From Candidatus Uhrbacteria bacterium (GTDB lineage: Bacteria > Patescibacteriota > Patescibacteriia > UBA9934 > UBA9568): a stretch of DNA of 16,937 nucleotides. This document shows positions 14,652 through 16,937 of this stretch, one piece after another (positions within the stretch are counted from its first letter, which is position 1; each line of letters opens with the position of its first letter). The notes beneath the pieces were generated by a model. It was not told the origin of the DNA and ran no database searches. It saw only the letters and a list, made by a program, of their open reading frames with translations. The translations under genes were made by a program, and so were the position numbers. The stretch lies in contig DNKR01000047.1 in the NCBI GenBank assembly GCA_003497135.1, positions 15,859 through 32,795 of the forward strand. The letters run 5' to 3'.

Positions 14652-15171
14652 GAATCGCCTGTGCAACTTCGTCCGGTGTCTTTTCGGTCGTGTCAATTAC
14701 AAAATCATAATTCTCCGTGTTGGCAACATCTTTTCCATACAAATCAATGTATCTTTTTCTGTCGCTAACAGCTCTTTTTTCAACTGCATTTAAAAGATCT
14801 TCTTCTGAATCATAATTCGGCTCATCATCGCGCTCATGCTGAACAGCAAAAATCCTTTTAGCCGCAACTTTTGGATCAACAGTAAGATGAACTTTAAAAG
14901 AACCAGGAATAAAGTGCCATCCAAGCCGGCTGTCTATAACAGCGTCTGTTTGCGATTCGCCGAATTTGCGCTGATACTCATCAACCTCATGATCCGCCTC
15001 TGGATTGGTTTCGCAGTATTCGTTAAATTCGCCGATTGTCATTCCTTTTTCTTTTGCAAAGCGCCCGAACATATCGCCGGTTGAAAAATACGGCATGTTT
15101 GTTTTTTGGGATAAAATTTTCGCAACAGTTGTTTTGCCGGAACCCGGCGCGCCGCTTATTGTTATTACCAT
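14638..15171 (-). CDS. cmk: (d)CMP kinase, archaeal-type
   Basis: A 177-residue P-loop nucleoside monophosphate kinase that phosphorylates CMP or dCMP. The Walker A is GAPGSGKTT at 7-15. IDSRLGWHFIPG (79-90) corresponds to the family's (d)NMP-binding strand and loop. HLTVDPKVAAKRI (95-107) leads into the lid. RKRYIDLYGKDVANTENYD (138-156) is typical of the short archaeal-type CMP kinases rather than the longer bacterial Cmk of about 220 residues. It starts 3 bases after the stop of the RluA-family gene and is surely co-transcribed with it. No Shine-Dalgarno is seen. Its last codons contain the -35 box of the rplS promoter. Related shikimate or adenylate kinases are less likely because of the RY-x-x-x-YG-x-D segment. 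Confidence 0.82.
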   Translation of the reverse strand: MVITISGAPGSGKTTVAKILSQKTNMPYFSTGDMFGRFAKEKGMTIGEFNEYCETNPEADHEVDEYQRKFGESQTDAVIDSRLGWHFIPGSFKVHLTVDPKVAAKRIFAVQHERDDEPNYDSEEDLLNAVEKRAVSDRKRYIDLYGKDVANTENYDFVIDTTEKTPDEVAQAILDRI

Positions 15172-15174
15172 AGT

Positions 15175-16083
15175 TTAAGTTAATGTTTCCAAATATTTTT
15201 TTAGTTCGACTGGCAATTCAGCGCTAAATGTTTTAACTTCGCCGCTTGGCAGAGTTATTGTCAAAAACGACGCATGCAGAAATGGACGATTAATTTCCGC
15301 TTGCTTTAATTTTCTGTTCATATAAAGAGTATCGCCAGCTATCGGGTGCCCTGACGCTTGCATTGTTGTGCGGATTTGATGTGTGCGGCCTGTTTCTATA
15401 TGAACCTCAAGCAAAGAATAATTTCTGTAATTTTTTGTTACTGAATAATTTGTAATCGCTTCTTTGCCTTCTTGCGACATTGGCCGTGAAACCATTTTTC
15501 CTGTTCTTTCAGAGCGCGCAATATTAACTCGCAGAGTTCCAAAATTCTTTGGCATTTGCCCGTGAACAAGAACAATATATATTTTTTTTGCTGTTCTTGA
15601 CTGAAACTGGTCTTTTAAATGCAGGAACGCTTTTTTATTTTTTGCAAAAACAATCACTCCAGACGCTCCGCGATCAAGCCGATGCACAACGCCAGGACGC
15701 ATTTTGTTTTCTCCTACCCTTGCGATTTTTGGATATTTTGCAACAACAGAATCAGCGAGCGTTGGTTCATGCACCCCTGACGCACCATGCACCACAACGC
15801 CCGACTGTTTGTTCAACACAAGCACATCATCGTCTTCGTAAATGATATTAAGTTCGGGCAACTTTTTATCGGAATTATTTTCCGGCTTAATAGTTATTTC
15901 TATTTTTTGCCCTTTGGATGTTCTTGAACTGGATTTTGCCAATTCTCCATCAACAAAAATAAAACCGCTTTTAATGTATTTTTGAACTTGTGCACGCGAA
16001 ATTTTAAGCTCTTGCGATAAAAAAACATCAATTCGCATACCGCTTGATTTCTCCTTTACTTTTAATGATTTGCTTGGTTTCAT
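15175..16083 (-). CDS. RluA-family rRNA/tRNA pseudouridine synthase
   Basis: A 302-residue protein from the chosen start. An N-terminal S4 RNA-binding domain (about 16-65; RIDVFLSQELKISRAQVQKYI) precedes the catalytic domain. The active-site motif is HRLDRGASG (134-142) with catalytic Asp137, and GRTHQIR (232-238) is the conserved later motif. The domain order is that of RluC/RluD enzymes, which isomerise uridines in 23S rRNA; the exact target cannot be told. The open frame extends to an ATG at 16161, but the 26 extra residues (ALLYTFSSKIGRCDTV) do not resemble the family. An extended -10 element at 16112-16120 lies within that extension, so the start at 16083 is preferred. It heads the rluA-family/cmk pair, and its promoter faces the tRNA-Ile promoter. 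Confidence 0.93.
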   Translation of the reverse strand: MKPSKSLKVKEKSSGMRIDVFLSQELKISRAQVQKYIKSGFIFVDGELAKSSSRTSKGQKIEITIKPENNSDKKLPELNIIYEDDDVLVLNKQSGVVVHGASGVHEPTLADSVVAKYPKIARVGENKMRPGVVHRLDRGASGVIVFAKNKKAFLHLKDQFQSRTAKKIYIVLVHGQMPKNFGTLRVNIARSERTGKMVSRPMSQEGKEAITNYSVTKNYRNYSLLEVHIETGRTHQIRTTMQASGHPIAGDTLYMNRKLKQAEINRPFLHASFLTITLPSGEVKTFSAELPVELKKYLETLT

Positions 16084-16111
16084 ATTATTGACAACAGTTA
16101 TGCATGCTGGT

Positions 16112-16120
16112 ACTGTATCA
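16112..16120 (-). promoter_or_regulatory. Extended -10 promoter of the RluA-family gene
   Basis: TGATACAGT on the minus strand is an extended -10 element without a good -35. Transcription from near 16105 would give a leader of about 22 bases to the ATG at 16083, excluding the upstream ATG at 16161. Confidence 0.45.
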
Positions 16121-16147
16121 CATCTTCCTATTTTTGAGGAAAAAGTG

Positions 16148-16153
16148 TACAAT
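16148..16153 (+). promoter_or_regulatory. Possible promoter of tRNA-Ile
   Basis: TACAAT on the plus strand, 35 bases upstream of the tRNA. No convincing -35 is found at 17 bases (TTCCTA). Supported mainly by position and -10 quality. Confidence 0.35.
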
Positions 16154-16187
16154 AATGCCATTGCATGAGACGAGAAAACATTGCCAC

Positions 16188-16259
16188 GGGTCAGTAGCTC
16201 AATGGTAGAGCGCGGATCTTATAAGTCCGTGGTTGATGGTTCGAATCCATCCTGACCCA
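16188..16259 (+). tRNA. tRNA-Ile (anticodon UAU)
   Basis: A complete 72-base cloverleaf with a perfect 7-bp acceptor stem (GGGTCAG/CTGACCC), D stem GCTC/GAGC, anticodon stem CGGAT/GTCCG closed by one G-U pair, loop CTTATAA with anticodon TAT (16220-16222), five-base variable loop, and T arm GATGG/CCATC with loop TTCGAAT. The discriminator is A, as in isoleucine tRNAs. The 3' CCA is not encoded. UAU reads AUA directly; most bacteria instead use a CAU tRNA modified to lysidine by TilS. Downstream genes may be read from the same transcript. Confidence 0.93.
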
Positions 16260-16291
16260 TTCAGATCGCCGAAGTTAAACAAACATCATAT

Positions 16292-16447
16292 ATGATAATA
16301 GCAATTATTCTAGGCATTTGCGCCGCGATCAGCATTTACATGATCCGCTTTGGAATCCGACACCACCACCCGGAATCATACAAAGGCGCAAGCTTTATGC
16401 TTTGCGGAATTGTAATTTATGCAATTCTTTTACTTATAACTTTGTGA
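16292..16447 (+). CDS. Small membrane protein, two hydrophobic segments
   Basis: A 51-residue frame starting ATG at 16292 (MIIAIILGICAAISIYMIRF, then a short polar link with three histidines and ESYKG, then SFMLCGIVIYAILLLITL). Two predicted transmembrane helices of about 18-20 residues flank the charged, His-rich hairpin. Its stop overlaps the GTG start of the next gene by four bases (GTGA), which suggests translational coupling and supports both as real. The alternative overlapping frame from 16318 gives a Pro- and Cys-rich, family-less N-terminus and looks like a shadow. No family is recognised; the function is unknown. Confidence 0.6.
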   Translation: MIIAIILGICAAISIYMIRFGIRHHHPESYKGASFMLCGIVIYAILLLITL

Positions 16448-16872
16448 TTATAATTGAATTCATAAACAATCCGCTGTTTTGGCTAATGGCTATATTGTGG
16501 TTTGTGCTTTATTGGATTTTTGGAGGAGTGCTGTTTTCACTTATCGCATTTTTCCAAATGAAACGAATTCGCAAAGTCAGGTTCAGTTGTTTGTTCACAT
16601 TTTGGAGCGTAGCAAGCGCACTTGCCGGAGCGTATGCGGGTATTTGGCTTTCGCAAGACGCAATCAGCGAATGCGGAGAAATTATCGCCCAGCCATTGCG
16701 CGCGGCTATAACAGAATTTGCTTGCGGGTTCGCTGGGATTATGATAGGAATGTCTGGCGGAGCGGCTGTTTTGCTGATTGGAGGATTTTTGCTCCTTATC
16801 CTGTCGCGATCTAAAACAGCAAGCTGGTATGATAAAGACAGACAAGCAACTGAAAATGAAGAAGAAGAATAA
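16444..16872 (+). CDS. Hypothetical multi-pass membrane protein
   Basis: 142 residues from a GTG start at 16444 that overlaps the stop of the preceding small gene. Hydrophobic stretches fall at about residues 10-37 (LFWLMAILWFVLYWIF GGVLF region), 50-70 (FTFWSVASALAGAYAGIWL) and 95-126 (ITEFACGFAGIMIGM and AAVLLIGGFLLLIL), giving three or four membrane segments. A basic KRIRKVR loop follows the first, and the C-terminus is highly acidic (ENEEEE). An ATG at 16486 is a shorter alternative, and the same frame is open back to ATG 16318. The pair of membrane genes lies between tRNA-Ile and tRNA-Val. No family is recognised and no function can be assigned. Confidence 0.75.
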   Translation: MIIIEFINNPLFWLMAILWFVLYWIFGGVLFSLIAFFQMKRIRKVRFSCLFTFWSVASALAGAYAGIWLSQDAISECGEIIAQPLRAAITEFACGFAGIMIGMSGGAAVLLIGGFLLLILSRSKTASWYDKDRQATENEEEE

Positions 16873-16889
16873 AAATATATAATTATCTC

Positions 16890-16937
16890 GGGCGGTTAGC
16901 TCAGTTGGTCAGAGCGTCACATTGACATTGTGAAGGT
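16890..16937 (+). tRNA. tRNA-Val (anticodon GAC), 3' part outside window
   Basis: The 5' half of a tRNA: acceptor strand GGGCGGT, D arm GCTC/GAGC, anticodon stem TCACA/TGTGA and loop TTGACAT with anticodon GAC (16924-16926). It is cut by the window end inside the variable region, so the T arm and acceptor pairing cannot be tested. Confidence 0.9.

Noticed and set aside
16084..16161. Upstream start of the RluA-family gene at 16161
   Set aside because: The extra 26 residues do not match the family and contain the extended -10 element that would drive the gene.
16318..16443. N-terminal extension of the membrane protein from ATG 16318
   Set aside because: The 42 residues are Pro/Cys-rich and unlike a membrane protein start, and they overlap a coherent two-helix frame; GTG at 16444 with a four-base overlap is preferred.

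Overview
The window looks like chromosomal DNA of a Candidate Phyla Radiation (Patescibacteria, probably Parcubacteria-like) bacterium. Three things point that way: a long anchored beta-propeller protein ending in a C-terminal domain I associate with CPR surface proteins, a GNAT/PcfJ-like hypothetical protein, and a valS gene carrying in-frame palindromic repeats of a kind common in these genomes. This is judged from remembered families; no database search was run. Coding density is high, no gene-free stretch exceeds about 165 bases, and almost no gene has a Shine-Dalgarno sequence.

Layout. Positions 1-2116 (minus) hold the first 705 codons of a protein combining a GNAT-like and a PcfJ-like region, whose 3' end lies outside the window. 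Positions 2219-2805 (minus) are a hicB-hicA toxin-antitoxin pair. Positions 2882-5680 (minus) encode valyl-tRNA synthetase, interrupted in frame by four repeat-derived insertions. A divergent promoter region follows, then a DHH-family protein with degenerate catalytic motifs (5845-6987, plus). Positions 7008-12437 (minus) encode a 1809-residue membrane-anchored surface protein. A divergent promoter region separates it from the CCA-adding enzyme (12538-14031, plus). Positions 14078-16083 (minus) are rluA-family gene, cmk and rplS; rplS has its own near-consensus promoter and a hairpin terminator shared with no other gene. On the plus strand, 16188 to the end holds tRNA-Ile(UAU), two overlapping small membrane-protein genes, and the start of tRNA-Val(GAC).

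Much of the content serves translation: ValRS, tRNA nucleotidyltransferase, pseudouridine synthase, ribosomal protein L19 and two tRNAs. The complete tRNA lacks an encoded CCA, which fits the presence of the CCA-adding enzyme. The most unusual points are the repeat invasion of valS (including two elements of one hairpin family and a 37-base tandem pair read in two frames), the inactive-looking DHH protein, the tRNA-Ile with a UAU anticodon, and the uncharacterised two-gene membrane cassette between the tRNAs.
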